Shown here: positions 25,698 through 35,887 of the stretch, piece by piece
Layout: each line of letters opens with the position of its first letter
Numbering within the stretch: the stretch's first letter is position 1
Notes under the pieces: model-generated
Seen by the model: only the letters and a program-made list of their open reading frames with translations
Databases searched by the model: none
Told to the model about the DNA's origin: nothing
Assembly: GCA_017430535.1 (NCBI GenBank)
Contig: JAFRMR010000003.1
Location: 496,001-560,000 of the forward strand
DNA length: 64,000 nucleotides
Origin: Clostridia bacterium
GTDB taxonomy: Bacteria; Bacillota; Clostridia; Oscillospirales; Acutalibacteraceae
Reading direction: 5' to 3'
Made by a program: the position numbers and the translations under genes

Positions 25698-26798
25698 CTA
25701 ATCATCCTCCCTTTCATCAATTTCAAGCGGAACAAATACAGGCTCCGCACCGCTGACGGACCAGACTTTTTCCGGCTCCGGGCAGATTATTCTTATGGCG
25801 CTCTCTTCGCTTGCAAAATAAGCCCTGCTGCCTTTTGTTGCCGCAGTGAGGGAACGCAGCTTGAGCCTGTCATTGATTGCCAGAAGCCCTTTGTTTGAGC
25901 CCAGTATGACGGAAAACGGTCCGTTTACCAGAGCTCCGCTGTAAATGGCGCGAAGGTTTGTGAAATACTCTTTCTTTTCGCTTTCCATACGGTCTATTTC
26001 GTCCCACTCCGGGGCGGTGAGCACATCCGCGGCCACATTTACGGGCAGACCGTGATGCCTGACAAGATGGTCAAAAAGATAGGTGATTACCTCGGTATCG
26101 GTCTGCATGGTGCATTTATAGCCGAACTGCTCAATATACCTTCTGTTGGCATCGTAGCTTGAGATTTCGCCGTTATGAACTATTGACCAGTCAAGAATAT
26201 TGAAGGGATGAGCTCCCCCCCACCAGCCGGGGGTGTTTGTGGGGAAACGACCGTGAGCGGTCCACAGGTAAGCATCATATTTATCAAGCATATAGAACTC
26301 GCCCACATCCTCGGGGTAACCTACGGCCTTGAAACAGCCCATATTTTTACCCGATGAAAAGATGTAAGCTCCATCATACGCGGAATTGACCTTTGTAACG
26401 CACTGCACCACATATTCGCTCTCGTCAAGGCGGGAGTTTTTCATACGCACCCTGTTGACTCTGCCGAAATAGCGCCAGATATCGGGGCCGTTGCTTATGG
26501 CATCAATTGTTTTTGTGGGGATTCTTTCCGCCAAATCAATATTGAAATGCCTGAACAGAAAATCCTCACAGCTCTGATGAGCCTGAGCATTTTCATAAAA
26601 AATATGAAATGCGTATTCATCCTTATGCTCGGGATAAATGCCGTAAGCCGCAAAGCCGCCGCCAAGACCGTTGGAGCGGTCGTGCATAAGGGCTATTGAT
26701 TTTATGATTTCCGAGCCGTTTATCATGCCGCCTTTTCTGTCAATAATTGCGGCAATGGCACAGCCGGAGGGAATTCTTACCTGGCCTTCTTTAAGCAT
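25698..26798 (-). CDS. Glutamate synthase glutaminase (GATase II) subunit
   Basis: A 366-residue class II glutamine amidotransferase domain equivalent to the N-terminal third of GltB. Cys13 in PSGCAIAAI is the expected nucleophile and would need removal of a 12-residue propeptide. Characteristic segments are MHDRSNGLGGGFAAYG, AHGRFPTNTPGWWGGAHPFNILDWSIVHNGEISS and MQTDTEVITYL. It supplies ammonia to the FMN subunit encoded immediately downstream. The ribosome site is GGAG, 9 nt before ATG; nadE lies 24 bp upstream. Confidence 0.93.
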   Translation of the reverse strand: MLKEGQVRIPSGCAIAAIIDRKGGMINGSEIIKSIALMHDRSNGLGGGFAAYGIYPEHKDEYAFHIFYENAQAHQSCEDFLFRHFNIDLAERIPTKTIDAISNGPDIWRYFGRVNRVRMKNSRLDESEYVVQCVTKVNSAYDGAYIFSSGKNMGCFKAVGYPEDVGEFYMLDKYDAYLWTAHGRFPTNTPGWWGGAHPFNILDWSIVHNGEISSYDANRRYIEQFGYKCTMQTDTEVITYLFDHLVRHHGLPVNVAADVLTAPEWDEIDRMESEKKEYFTNLRAIYSGALVNGPFSVILGSNKGLLAINDRLKLRSLTAATKGSRAYFASEESAIRIICPEPEKVWSVSGAEPVFVPLEIDEREDD

Positions 26799-26822
26799 AG
26801 TTTTTTACTCCACCTTTGCGAA

Positions 26823-27548
26823 TCATTCTTTATATTCAAAACAGGGCATATATGATAATTTGAACAGGTTATCCCTGTGCTTTTTATCTATTGCCGCTTT
26901 TATGTTTTTATCATCAATTTCGCCGGTGCGTATATACCGATCAAGCACTTCATAGGTAAAACCGAGGTTTTCTTCATCGGTTTTGCCGCACAATCCGTCA
27001 ACGGGAGGTTTATTGATAAGCACCTCGGGAAGGCCCAGAACCCTGCCGATCTGCTTAACCTCCTGCACAGTAAGGAACGAAAGGGGGCTGAAATCCCCGG
27101 CCTGATCTCCGTACCGGGTTGAGTAGCCCACCCAGTCCTCACTGAGATTGCAGGTGTTGGCAACCCTGCCGTTATGGCTCTGAGCCACGGCATAAAGAGC
27201 TGTCATCCTTACCCTTGCGGGAATATTGGTAAGAGACTGACGGGAGGGCTCAAACGGAAGGGCTTCTTTAAGAGAATCAACGGCGGATTTTATATTCACC
27301 GTATAGCTGCGTATGCCGAGATGCCTGACAAGCAGCTGCGCCATATCAATATCCGGCTGGATGCCGTTGGGCATAAGCACGCCGATAACACTTTCGGTGC
27401 CCAGGGCTTCGGCGCACAGGGCCGCAACCACGGAGCTGTCTTTACCGCCGGAAATACCGACCACGGCATTGCAGCCCCTGCCGTTATTTTCAAAGAAATC
27501 CCGGATCCAGTTCACGCATTCGTTTTTGACCTTTTCCGCATCAAACAT
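26823..27548 (-). CDS. nadE: NH3-dependent NAD+ synthetase
   Basis: Converts nicotinic acid adenine dinucleotide to NAD+ using ATP and ammonia. The ATP-pyrophosphatase loop VGISGGKDSSV is at residues 31-40, and NLSEDWVGYSTRYGDQAGDFSPL is the typical substrate-binding stretch. At 241 residues it lacks the N-terminal nitrilase glutaminase of the glutamine-dependent form, so it should use free ammonia, fitting its place behind an ammonium transporter. The start ATG at 27548 is preceded by GAGGGTG; longer upstream frames have no support. Confidence 0.95.
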   Translation of the reverse strand: MFDAEKVKNECVNWIRDFFENNGRGCNAVVGISGGKDSSVVAALCAEALGTESVIGVLMPNGIQPDIDMAQLLVRHLGIRSYTVNIKSAVDSLKEALPFEPSRQSLTNIPARVRMTALYAVAQSHNGRVANTCNLSEDWVGYSTRYGDQAGDFSPLSFLTVQEVKQIGRVLGLPEVLINKPPVDGLCGKTDEENLGFTYEVLDRYIRTGEIDDKNIKAAIDKKHRDNLFKLSYMPCFEYKE

Positions 27549-27574
27549 TTTTTCACCCTCAAATATATGACTTA

Positions 27575-27595
27575 AGGGCGGAGGAAATCCGCCCT
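27575..27595 (-). other. Hairpin between amt-PII and nadE
   Basis: A perfect 8-bp stem AGGGCGGA/TCCGCCCT with a 5 nt loop lies 5 bp past the amt-PII stop. There is no T-run on the minus strand, so it may be a processing or partial termination site rather than a full terminator. Confidence 0.5.
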
Positions 27596-27600
27596 GTTTT

Positions 27601-29355
27601 TTATATATCGTCTTCGCCCTGAAGGGCATCGTAACCCCGCTCACCGGTGCGGACTTTGACAACATCATCCACTTCGTAAATGAATATCTTGCCTTCGCCG
27701 ATATTGCCGGTATAGAGCACCCTGCGGGCGGCTTCCACAACATCCTCAACGGGAACCGCAGAAACAACCATTTCAAGCTTCATCTTGGGGCTCAGGTTCA
27801 CTTCTTCAATCTCAACGCCCCTGTATTTCTTGATATTGTGGCCCTTCTGAGTGCCGCAGCCCATTACATTGGTAACGGTCATACCCGTTACCCCTATATC
27901 GTTCATGGCCTCTTTAACCGCTTCGAATCTTGCGGGATTGAACACCATAACGATTTTTGTAAGCTGGGGTTTGCTCTTTGCAATATAGGATTCAACAGGC
28001 ACCGCCGCTTCAACAGGCTGCATCGGGGCAAGGGGTGTAACATCCTTTGCCTCAGGCAGGATTGCTTTCATTGAAGCGGATGTTGCAACTGCCATAGCGG
28101 GCATAAAGTCTGCATAAGCGGAAGGAAGATTATGCTCGGTGGCATCAAGGCCTTTGATTTCCTCCTCTGCAGTAACACGAAGGCCGTGGAATTTTTTGAT
28201 AATGAAGAATACGGCAGTCATGGTAACTGCAGTCCAGCAGGCGATGCAGATGAAGCCGAGGGCCTGTATGCCCAGCTGGCTTACACCGCCCCCGTAAAAG
28301 AGGCCTTTGCCAACACCGTTCATTCCGGTTGAAAACAGACCTACGGCGAAGGTACCCCAGATTCCGTTGGCAAGGTGTACAGCGCAGGCGCCCACAGGGT
28401 CGTCAATATGAAGCCTCTTATCAATAAACTCAACGGCAAGCACAACAAGAACACCTGAAACAGCGCCGATTATTATTGAACCCAGCGCGTCGGTGCAATC
28501 ACAGGATGCCGTGATTGCAACAAGGCCTGCAAGAGAGGCGTTAAGACTCATTGATACATCGGGTTTCCCATCTTTAATCCAGGTGAATATCATTGTGACA
28601 ACCGTTGCAATTGAAGGAGCCAGAGTGGTGGTTACAAAAACAGAGGCAAGTATATCCGTGCTTGTTGCCGCTGCGCCGTTGAAACCATACCAGGCGAACC
28701 AGAGAATGAATACTCCCAGGGCACCTACGGTCAGGTTATGGCCGGGAATTGCTTTGGGGATTTTTTTGCCTGTTTTCTTATCGATTTTATATTTGCCTAT
28801 ACGGGGGCCCAGTATTGCCGCGCCTATAAAAGCGGCTATACCGCCCACCATGTGAATTGCGGTTGAGCCGGCAAAATCGTGAAAGCCCAGCTTTGCAAGC
28901 CAGCCTTCGGGGTTCCAGACCCAGCCCGCTTCAACGGGATAAATTACCGCAGAAATTACTGCGGAATAGATGCAGTAGGATGAGAATTTTGTTCTCTCTG
29001 CCATAGCGCCGGAAACTATGGTGGCGGCAGTGGCGCAGAACACAAGATTGAATACGAAATTTGACCAGTCAAAATGGGCGTAATCGGTAAACACGCCCAT
29101 AGTGGGCATACCGATAAATCCTCCCAGGCACTCCTCGCCCATCATAAGACCGAAACCCAGGGCAACAAACATTACTGCGCCTATACAGAAATCCATAAGG
29201 TTTTTCATAATGATGTTGCCTGCGTTTTTTGCCCTTGTGAATCCGCTTTCAACCATTGCGAATCCGCACTGCATGAAAAATACGAGAGCCGTGCCTATTA
29301 AAAACCAGACACCGAAAACGCTGTCGGTAACAGCTGTAAAAATTGAATCAGTCAT
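27601..29355 (-). CDS. Ammonium transporter fused to a PII regulatory domain
   Basis: A 584-residue protein. Residues 1-415 are an Amt/Rh channel: MQCGFAMVESGFTRAKNAGN at the N-terminus, the conserved channel histidines in STAIHMVGG and AVHLANGIWGT, and eleven or so membrane helices. After a roughly 45-residue linker, residues about 466-580 are a complete PII (GlnB/GlnK) domain with T-loop GTQKGHNIKKYRG, whose Tyr (about 511) matches the uridylylation-site tyrosine, and the C-terminal B-loop region TGNIGEGKIFI. Normally PII is a separate trimer that plugs Amt; here the plug is tethered. It lies between glnA and nadE. Confidence 0.95.
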   Translation of the reverse strand: MTDSIFTAVTDSVFGVWFLIGTALVFFMQCGFAMVESGFTRAKNAGNIIMKNLMDFCIGAVMFVALGFGLMMGEECLGGFIGMPTMGVFTDYAHFDWSNFVFNLVFCATAATIVSGAMAERTKFSSYCIYSAVISAVIYPVEAGWVWNPEGWLAKLGFHDFAGSTAIHMVGGIAAFIGAAILGPRIGKYKIDKKTGKKIPKAIPGHNLTVGALGVFILWFAWYGFNGAAATSTDILASVFVTTTLAPSIATVVTMIFTWIKDGKPDVSMSLNASLAGLVAITASCDCTDALGSIIIGAVSGVLVVLAVEFIDKRLHIDDPVGACAVHLANGIWGTFAVGLFSTGMNGVGKGLFYGGGVSQLGIQALGFICIACWTAVTMTAVFFIIKKFHGLRVTAEEEIKGLDATEHNLPSAYADFMPAMAVATSASMKAILPEAKDVTPLAPMQPVEAAVPVESYIAKSKPQLTKIVMVFNPARFEAVKEAMNDIGVTGMTVTNVMGCGTQKGHNIKKYRGVEIEEVNLSPKMKLEMVVSAVPVEDVVEAARRVLYTGNIGEGKIFIYEVDDVVKVRTGERGYDALQGEDDI

Positions 29356-29389
29356 AATATTATAAATCTCTTTCCTTATAATGAATTAC

Positions 29390-29418
29390 AGCGGGCAGGA
29401 AAGGTAAGACTGCCCGCT
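29390..29418 (-). other. Hairpin between glnA and amt-PII
   Basis: A perfect 9-bp stem AGCGGGCAG/CTGCCCGCT with an 11 nt loop lies 14 bp past the glnA stop. It lacks a T-run on the minus strand. Its place suggests partial termination or mRNA processing that would set glnA expression above amt. Confidence 0.5.
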
Positions 29419-29431
29419 GCGCCGAAGCTTA

Positions 29432-30775
29432 TCAATAGTTAATCATATATTTATCAATTTCCCATTGACTTACCTTTGTTCTGTAATCATCCCACTCGGC
29501 TTTCTTGCCCTTGATATAGTTATCAAAGGCCTGCTCACCGATGACTTCCTTGATGAAGGGATCTTTTTCCGCTTCCTCAATGGCTTCTTCCAGTGTGCCG
29601 GGCAGGCATTCTATGCCTTCCTTTGCCAGCTCTTCATCTGAAAGCACAAATACATTCTTATCATAAGCGGGCTTGGGAACAAGGCCTCTCTTGATGCCGT
29701 CAAGGCCGGCGGCAAGGCAAAGCGCCATTTCAAGATAGGGGTTGCAGGTGGGGTCAGGGCAGCGCAGCTCAACCCTGGTGCCTTTGCCTCTGCTGGCGGG
29801 AATCCTTACAAGGCAGGAGCGGTTTGAGGTGCTCCATACAAGATAACTGGGGGCCTCATAGCCGGGCACAAGGCGCTTGTATGAGTTGACGGTGGGGTTT
29901 GAAAACACAGCCATACCTTTGATATGGTCCATAATACCTGCGATAAATGCGTAGGCTTCTTTTGAAAGGCCCAGCTCACCGTCGGGATCGTCAAATATAT
30001 TCTTGCCGGTTTTGATATCGTAAAGGCTCATATTGGTGTGCATACCGCTGCCGTTGATGCCGTAAATGGGTTTCGGCATAAAGGTAGCGTGCAGGCCGTG
30101 CTTTGTGGCATAGGTTTTAACCACATGCTTGAAGGTCATAACTCTGTCCGCGGTGGTAAGTCCGTCACCGAACTGGAAGTCAATCTCGTGCTGACCTTCT
30201 GCAACCTCGTGGTGGGAGGCCTCAATTGTGTAGCCCATTTTTTCAAGAGCAAGGCAGATATCTCTGCGGCAGTTTTCGCCGTGATCAATGGGGTTCAGGT
30301 CAAAGTAGCCCGCCTCATCCCCTGTCTGCAGAGTGGGCTTGCCGCTTTCATCCAGCTTGAAAAGGAAAAACTCGCATTCGGGGCCTACATTGAAGCCGTA
30401 GCCCTCGGCAGCAGCTTCATCAATAACTCTTTTGAATATATTTCTGGGGTCGCCGTCAAAGGGGGTAACATTATCTGCCTTATAGGCGGAACAGATAAGA
30501 CGGCCGGTCTGTATCTCGTGGTGCTTTCTCCAGGGAACGATTGCCCAGGAATCAAGGTCGGGATGAAGGTACATATCGCTCTCATCAATTCTTGCAAAGC
30601 CGTCAATTGAGGAGCCGTCAAACATACAGTCATTATCAAGGGCTTTTTCAAGCTGAGATACGGTAACGGCAATATTTTTCATAATACCGAACAAATCGGT
30701 AAACTGCAGGCGGATAAATTCAACATTGTTTTCCAGTGCGCTCTTAAGTATCTCTTCTTTTGTGATTTTGCTCAT
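29432..30775 (-). CDS. glnA: Glutamine synthetase type I
   Basis: A 447-residue enzyme making glutamine from glutamate, ammonia and ATP. It carries DGSSIDGF, the metal-ligand region VGPECEFFLF, the EGQHEIDF stretch, GSGMHTNMS (catalytic His), the substrate Arg in NRSCLVRIPA and VELRCPDPTCNPYL. No adenylylation tyrosine motif NLYDLP is visible, as expected for the Firmicute GSI-alpha class regulated by feedback and expression. ATG at 30775 has GGAGG 8 nt upstream. A 270-nt leader with two hairpins lies upstream, so expression is probably attenuated. Confidence 0.97.
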   Translation of the reverse strand: MSKITKEEILKSALENNVEFIRLQFTDLFGIMKNIAVTVSQLEKALDNDCMFDGSSIDGFARIDESDMYLHPDLDSWAIVPWRKHHEIQTGRLICSAYKADNVTPFDGDPRNIFKRVIDEAAAEGYGFNVGPECEFFLFKLDESGKPTLQTGDEAGYFDLNPIDHGENCRRDICLALEKMGYTIEASHHEVAEGQHEIDFQFGDGLTTADRVMTFKHVVKTYATKHGLHATFMPKPIYGINGSGMHTNMSLYDIKTGKNIFDDPDGELGLSKEAYAFIAGIMDHIKGMAVFSNPTVNSYKRLVPGYEAPSYLVWSTSNRSCLVRIPASRGKGTRVELRCPDPTCNPYLEMALCLAAGLDGIKRGLVPKPAYDKNVFVLSDEELAKEGIECLPGTLEEAIEEAEKDPFIKEVIGEQAFDNYIKGKKAEWDDYRTKVSQWEIDKYMINY

Positions 30776-30920
30776 AATTCTGTCCTCCGTAATCATTTTT
30801 ATTTTTCGGGTTCAGCCCCGGGGAGATGTATCTGAGTTTCTGAATTCTGTGGGCGGTTTTTCAATGTAAAGGTAATTGCCCCGGATATTGTTATTATCCA
30901 TTGTATCAGCCCCCTTAAAA

Positions 30921-31020
30921 CAAAAAAGCGGCGCTTCTCCCTTATGAGAAAAGCGCCGTTGCTTTCTGATGAAATAAAAAATGAAGAAGGCGTCAATGAG
31001 CCGTAACTCAAAGACGCCTT
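30921..31020 (-). promoter_or_regulatory. glnA leader: double hairpin with terminator
   Basis: In the minus-strand transcript hairpin 1 (30987-31020) pairs AAGGCGUC with GACGCCUU, then GAG with CUC around a UUACGG loop. After about 27 nt hairpin 2 (30928-30960) pairs CGGCGC with GCGCCG and UUCUC with GAGAA around an AUAAGG loop, followed by six U: an intrinsic terminator inside the leader, about 145 nt before the start codon. Two neighbouring hairpins, the second a terminator, is the layout of ANTAR-controlled leaders, and an ANTAR protein is encoded at 38499. The rest of 30776-31159 holds no gene. Confidence 0.75.
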
Positions 31021-31034
31021 TGCCTTATGTGTGT

Positions 31035-31063
31035 ATTTTACTCCCCTATTATCCCGGTGTCAA
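31035..31063 (-). promoter_or_regulatory. glnA promoter
   Basis: TTGACA (31058-31063) and TAAAAT (31035-31040) lie on the minus strand with a 17-bp spacer. The predicted transcript start is near 31028, a few bases before CAAAGGCG of leader hairpin 1. The same boxes and spacing are used at asnB. Confidence 0.85.
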
Positions 31064-31159
31064 TTGATTTTTGCTTATTCCGGAAAAATCGGGATATATG
31101 TATATTCTCACAGTTTAATGATGAAAACTTTTTGTGCAGGATGATAGTAACTCAGGGCT

Positions 31160-32692
31160 TTATTCCCACTCAACAGTTGCCGGGGGCTTTGCTGTGATAT
31201 CATAAACCACCCTGCCGATTGACCGTACTTCGTTGGTTATGCGGTTTGAGGCCGATGCAAGCACATCAAAGGGAACCCTTGACCAGTCAGCTGTCATAAA
31301 ATCATCGGTGGTAACCGCTCTTAAAGCGAGGGTATAGCCGTAGGTGCCGGCATCGCCCATAACGCCCACGGTGCGGCAGTTGGTAAGCACAGTGAAATAC
31401 TGGTTGATTTCACCGGTAAGCCCTGCGTTTGCGATTTCTTCCCTGAATATCGCATCGGATTCTCTTAAAATATCAAGCTTCTCTTTTGTTATTTCGCCGA
31501 TTACCCTTATTGCAAGGCCCGGGCCCGGGAAAGGCTGGCGGCTTACGAGGTCTTCGGGTATGCCCAGCTTTCTGCCTGCGGCTCTCACTTCATCCTTGAA
31601 CAGATCCCTCAGGGGCTCCACTATTTTTTCAAAGCGGATAACATCCGGCAGGCCGCCCACATTGTGGTGGCTCTTTATTACAGCCGCATCCCCTTTGCCG
31701 CTTTCAATCACATCCGGGTAGATTGTGCCCTGAACAAGCACATCCACCTTGCCTATATCTTTGGCAACATCTTCAAACACGCGGATAAATTCCGCGCCGA
31801 TAATCTTTCTTTTCTCTTCGGGTTTTGTAACCCCTGCGAGTTTTGAGAGGAACCTGTCCTCGGCGTTTATTCTTATGAGGTTAAGGCCCATCTCCTCTTT
31901 CATAACCCGCTCAACCATATCGCCTTCGTTCTTCCTGAGAAGACCGTGGTCAACAAACACGCAGATAAGGTTGCTGCCGATTGCTTTATGGAGAAGCACC
32001 GCGGCAACAGAGGAATCCACACCGCCTGATAGAGCGCAGAGCACCTTTTTGCCTGCAAGCTCCTCTCTGTATTTATTAACAGAGGTTTCAATGAAATCAT
32101 CCGTAGTCCAGTCGCCGGCACAGCTGCAGATATTCATAACAAAATTTTCAATCATCTTTCTGCCGTACTGTGTATGGGTTACCTCCGGGTGGAACTGAAC
32201 GCCGTAAATCTTTTTTTCTTTATTGCAGAGCGCCGCGCAGGGGCAGTTATCCGTAAAAGCGATTATTTCAAACCCTGCGGGGGGAGTTTTAACATAATCG
32301 GTGTGGCTCATCCAGCAGATGCCGGTTTCGGGAACACCGTCAAAAAGAGGACTTTCCTTTACCGTAAGCCCGGTTTTGCCGTATTCGCTTATGCCGACCG
32401 CACTGCAGATTTCACCGCCGCCCATATATGCTATAAGCTGACAGCCGTAACAGATGCCGAGAACCGGCACCCCGGCATCAAGAATCTCCGCCGGATAATG
32501 GGGAGAGCTTTCATCATAAACGCTGTTTGGTCCGCCGGTGAAAATAACGCCCTTGTAACCTGCGGCCTTTATTTCGGCCGGAGTTATTTTATTGTAAGGG
32601 ATAATCTCGGCAAATACGCTGAGCTCCCGCACACGGCGGGCAATAAGCTGATTATACTGACCGCCGAAATCAAGCACAAGAATCTTTTCCAT
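31160..32692 (-). CDS. guaA: GMP synthase (glutamine-hydrolysing)
   Basis: Converts XMP to GMP with glutamine and ATP. The protein has 510 residues. The N-terminal class I glutaminase has [20 protein letters not shown], catalytic Cys in VLGICYGCQ and the His/Glu pair in [10 protein letters not shown]. The ATP-pyrophosphatase domain has [13 protein letters not shown], and the C-terminal dimerisation domain ends KPPATVEWE. Full length and all catalytic residues are visible. It follows carB by 9 bp in one operon. Confidence 0.98.
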   Translation of the reverse strand: MEKILVLDFGGQYNQLIARRVRELSVFAEIIPYNKITPAEIKAAGYKGVIFTGGPNSVYDESSPHYPAEILDAGVPVLGICYGCQLIAYMGGGEICSAVGISEYGKTGLTVKESPLFDGVPETGICWMSHTDYVKTPPAGFEIIAFTDNCPCAALCNKEKKIYGVQFHPEVTHTQYGRKMIENFVMNICSCAGDWTTDDFIETSVNKYREELAGKKVLCALSGGVDSSVAAVLLHKAIGSNLICVFVDHGLLRKNEGDMVERVMKEEMGLNLIRINAEDRFLSKLAGVTKPEEKRKIIGAEFIRVFEDVAKDIGKVDVLVQGTIYPDVIESGKGDAAVIKSHHNVGGLPDVIRFEKIVEPLRDLFKDEVRAAGRKLGIPEDLVSRQPFPGPGLAIRVIGEITKEKLDILRESDAIFREEIANAGLTGEINQYFTVLTNCRTVGVMGDAGTYGYTLALRAVTTDDFMTADWSRVPFDVLASASNRITNEVRSIGRVVYDITAKPPATVEWE

Positions 32693-32701
32693 AACCGCTC
32701 C

Positions 32702-35700
32702 TTATTTCCGCGCAAAATCAATGGGCTCAACGGAGAAATTCAGCTCCTCAAGCACATCAAGGAACACTCTGACCGTATCAAGGGATGTGAACATTGTGAT
32801 TCCGTTCTCTATGGCGGTGCTTCTGATTGCCTCGCCGTCCTCATAATGAACACCGGAGAGCACTGCTCTGGTATTTATCACATAGCTCACATTGCCGCTG
32901 CGTATGGCATCCAGTATCTCCCTGCTGCCTTCGCTTAGCTTTTTCCTGACCCTTGTGTGAATACCTGCGTTTTTAAGGTACTCTGCCGTAAGGGAGGTTG
33001 CCTCAATGCTGAAGCCCATATCATAAAATCTTTTCACAAGAGGAATACCCTCTATTTTATCTTCATCCGCAAGGGACACAATAACAGTGCCGTGGTTCAG
33101 GAGCTTGATACCCGCAGAGAGGAATGCTTTATACATAGCCCTGTGGATTTTTTCATCAAAGCCGATTGCCTCGCCTGTGGACTTCATCTCAGGCGAAAGA
33201 TAGGAATCCATACCGTGAAGCTTTGAAAACGAGAATGCGGGCACTTTGACATAATACTTGGCGGATTTATCGGAATACTCTCCAGTAAGGCCCTGCTCCT
33301 TAAGGGATTTGCCCATCATAACAAGCAGAGCTATATCCGCAATGGGTTTCCCCGTGGCTTTTGAAAGGAAGGGCACGGTTCTTGACGAACGGGGGTTTAC
33401 CTCAATGATATATACATTTTCATCCTTATCCACAATAAACTGGATATTGAAAAGCCCCACTATGCCTATGCCTTTGCCCAGGCGGTTTGTATAGTCAATT
33501 ATGGTATCCCTGACTTTTGCGGAAATACTGTAGGTGGGATAAACGCTGATTGAGTCGCCGGAGTGCACGCCGGTTCTTTCCACCAGCTCCATAATACCGG
33601 GTATGAACACATCTTTGCCGTCGCATACGGCGTCAACCTCAAGCTCTTTGCCTCTTATGTATTTATCAACCAGCACGGGCTTGTCTTCGTCAATATGAAC
33701 GGCGGTTTCAAGATAGTGCCTGAGGTCCTTTTCCTTAGAAACAATCTGCATTGCCCTGCCGCCCAGCACAAATGAGGGGCGCACAAGCACAGGGTAGCCG
33801 ATTTCTTCCGCTGCTTTTACACCGGCCTCGATATTTGTTACCGCCGTGCCTTTGGGGCGGGGAATATCAAGCTCGGTAAGGAGCCTGTCAAAGGAATCAC
33901 GGTTCTCCGCCTTATCTATGGCCTCGCAGTCCGTGCCCAGTATCTTTACACCGTAATCTGCAAGGGGCCCGGCAAGGTTGATTGCCGTCTGACCGCCCAG
34001 GGTAACAATTACGCCCACAGGCTGTTCAAATTCAATGATATTCAGTGTTTCTTCCACGGTAAGGGGCTCAAAATAGAGCTTATCCGATGTGGTGTAATCC
34101 GTGGAAACGGTTTCAGGGTTATTGTTTATGATTATGGCGTCATAGCCGTTTTCTTTTATGGTTTTAACCGCGTGGACCGTTGAATAGTCAAATTCTATTC
34201 CCTGACCTATTCTTATGGGGCCGGAGCCCAGCACGATTATCTTTTGCCTGCCGGAATCAAGAGACTCGTTTTCATACTCGTATGTTGAATAAAAATAGGG
34301 AACATAGCTCTCAAATTCCGAAGCGCAGGTATCAATCATTTTGTAAACGGGGATTATGCCGTGCTGCTTTCTTTCGGCGCGGATTTCCTGCTCGGTCATA
34401 CCCCATATACGGGCAATTTCCCTGTCGGAAAAGCCCATTCTTTTTGCTGTGTAAAGCTCTTTTTCGTTTTTATTCTCTTTAAGGCGCTTTTCCTCCTGTG
34501 TAATCTTTCTGATTTTGGTGAGGAAAAACATATCGATTTTTGTTCTTGCGGAAATCTCTTCCGGTTTAACATTTCGCCTGAGGAGCTCCGCAATGGCGTA
34601 GATTCTGTCATCCGTTCCCTTTTCGGTATATTCAAGGAGACTTTCGGTTGATTCTTCAGCAAACTTCGGCATATACAGATGATATGTGCCGGTTTCAAGG
34701 GAGCGGACTGCTTTGAGCAGGCTTTCCTCAAAGGTTCTGCCTATGCTCATTGTTTCGCCCGTTGCCTTCATCTGGGTGCTCAGCCGGTTATCGGCGGAGG
34801 TGAACTTATCAAAGGGGAACCGGGGCATCTTGGTTACAACATAGTCAGGGGCCGGCTCAAATGAGGCAAGGGTATTTGCAAGATGAATCTCATCAAGGCG
34901 CATGCCTACGCTTATTTTGGCGGATACCCTGGCAATAGGATAGCCGCTGGCCTTTGAGGCCAGAGCGGATGAACGGGAAACCCTGGGATTTACCTCAATA
35001 AGATAATATTTGAATGAATTGGGATCAAGGGCAAACTGAACATTGCAGCCGCCCTCTATTTCAAGGGCGCGGATGATTTTCAGGGCGCTGTCCCTGAGCA
35101 TGTGATATTCTTTGTTTGTAAGAGTCTGTGAGGGGCAGACAACTATGGAATCCCCGGTGTGTATGCCTACGGGGTCAAGGTTTTCCATATTGCAGACGGT
35201 GATTGCAGTATCTGCGGAATCACGGATAACTTCATATTCAATCTCTTTGAAACCCTTAACGCTCTTTTCAATAAGGACCTGATGAACCGGTGACAGCTTA
35301 AAGGCGTTTTTGGCAATCTCTTTAAGCTCCTCTTCATTATCGGCAAAGCCGCCGCCTGTGCCGCCAAGGGTGAAGGCGGGGCGCAGAACTACGGGGTAGC
35401 CGATTTCTTCTGCTGCCTGCACGGCCTCTTCAATACCGTAGGTGATTTCTGACGGGATAACGGGCTCGCCGATTTCCATACAGAGCTCTTTGAAAAGCTC
35501 CCTGTCCTCGGCTTTCTCTATGCTCTCGCTTTTTGTGCCAAGAAGCTCTGTGCCGCATTCCTTAAGAACACCTGTTTTTTCAAGCTCAACGGCAAGGTTA
35601 AGCCCGGTCTGGCCGCCGATACCGGGAAGGATGGCATCCGGCCGCTCTTTTCTGATTATTTTTGCAGCAAACTCCGCAGTGAGGGGCTCCATATATATTC

Positions 35701-35887
35701 TGTCCGCAATAACTGAATCTGTCATAATGGTGGCGGGGTTGGAGTTGCAGAGGATAACCTCATAGCCCTCTTCACGCAGGGCAAGGCAGGCCTGGGTGCC
35801 GGCATAGTCAAACTCCGCCGCCTGGCCGATTACTATGGGACCCGAGCCGATAACCAGTATTCTTTTTATGTCAGTTCTTTTTGGCAT
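32702..35887 (-). CDS. carB: Carbamoyl-phosphate synthase large subunit
   Basis: A 1061-residue, full-length enzyme with the two homologous ATP-grasp halves (each beginning with a P-loop-like segment: [19 protein letters not shown] and [18 protein letters not shown]), an oligomerisation middle segment and the C-terminal regulatory domain. It makes carbamoyl phosphate for pyrimidines and arginine from bicarbonate and ammonia delivered by CarA. ATG at 35887 is chosen, 17 bp inside the end of carA and preceded by GGCGG; an upstream TTG is less likely. guaA follows. Confidence 0.97.
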   Translation of the reverse strand: MPKRTDIKRILVIGSGPIVIGQAAEFDYAGTQACLALREEGYEVILCNSNPATIMTDSVIADRIYMEPLTAEFAAKIIRKERPDAILPGIGGQTGLNLAVELEKTGVLKECGTELLGTKSESIEKAEDRELFKELCMEIGEPVIPSEITYGIEEAVQAAEEIGYPVVLRPAFTLGGTGGGFADNEEELKEIAKNAFKLSPVHQVLIEKSVKGFKEIEYEVIRDSADTAITVCNMENLDPVGIHTGDSIVVCPSQTLTNKEYHMLRDSALKIIRALEIEGGCNVQFALDPNSFKYYLIEVNPRVSRSSALASKASGYPIARVSAKISVGMRLDEIHLANTLASFEPAPDYVVTKMPRFPFDKFTSADNRLSTQMKATGETMSIGRTFEESLLKAVRSLETGTYHLYMPKFAEESTESLLEYTEKGTDDRIYAIAELLRRNVKPEEISARTKIDMFFLTKIRKITQEEKRLKENKNEKELYTAKRMGFSDREIARIWGMTEQEIRAERKQHGIIPVYKMIDTCASEFESYVPYFYSTYEYENESLDSGRQKIIVLGSGPIRIGQGIEFDYSTVHAVKTIKENGYDAIIINNNPETVSTDYTTSDKLYFEPLTVEETLNIIEFEQPVGVIVTLGGQTAINLAGPLADYGVKILGTDCEAIDKAENRDSFDRLLTELDIPRPKGTAVTNIEAGVKAAEEIGYPVLVRPSFVLGGRAMQIVSKEKDLRHYLETAVHIDEDKPVLVDKYIRGKELEVDAVCDGKDVFIPGIMELVERTGVHSGDSISVYPTYSISAKVRDTIIDYTNRLGKGIGIVGLFNIQFIVDKDENVYIIEVNPRSSRTVPFLSKATGKPIADIALLVMMGKSLKEQGLTGEYSDKSAKYYVKVPAFSFSKLHGMDSYLSPEMKSTGEAIGFDEKIHRAMYKAFLSAGIKLLNHGTVIVSLADEDKIEGIPLVKRFYDMGFSIEATSLTAEYLKNAGIHTRVRKKLSEGSREILDAIRSGNVSYVINTRAVLSGVHYEDGEAIRSTAIENGITMFTSLDTVRVFLDVLEELNFSVEPIDFARK

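Noticed and set aside
27549..27776. Longer nadE with 76 extra N-terminal residues
   Set aside because: The extension crosses the hairpin and the end of amt-PII, has no family similarity, and the internal ATG has a ribosome site.
30776..31159. Glutamine riboswitch (glnA or DP motif) upstream of glnA
   Set aside because: The two-hairpin layout with a terminator and the neighbouring ANTAR gene fit antitermination better; I could not place a recognised glutamine aptamer core.
32174..32938. 254-codon open frame opposite guaA and carB
   Set aside because: Covers two real genes and their junction on the other strand; no translation signals.
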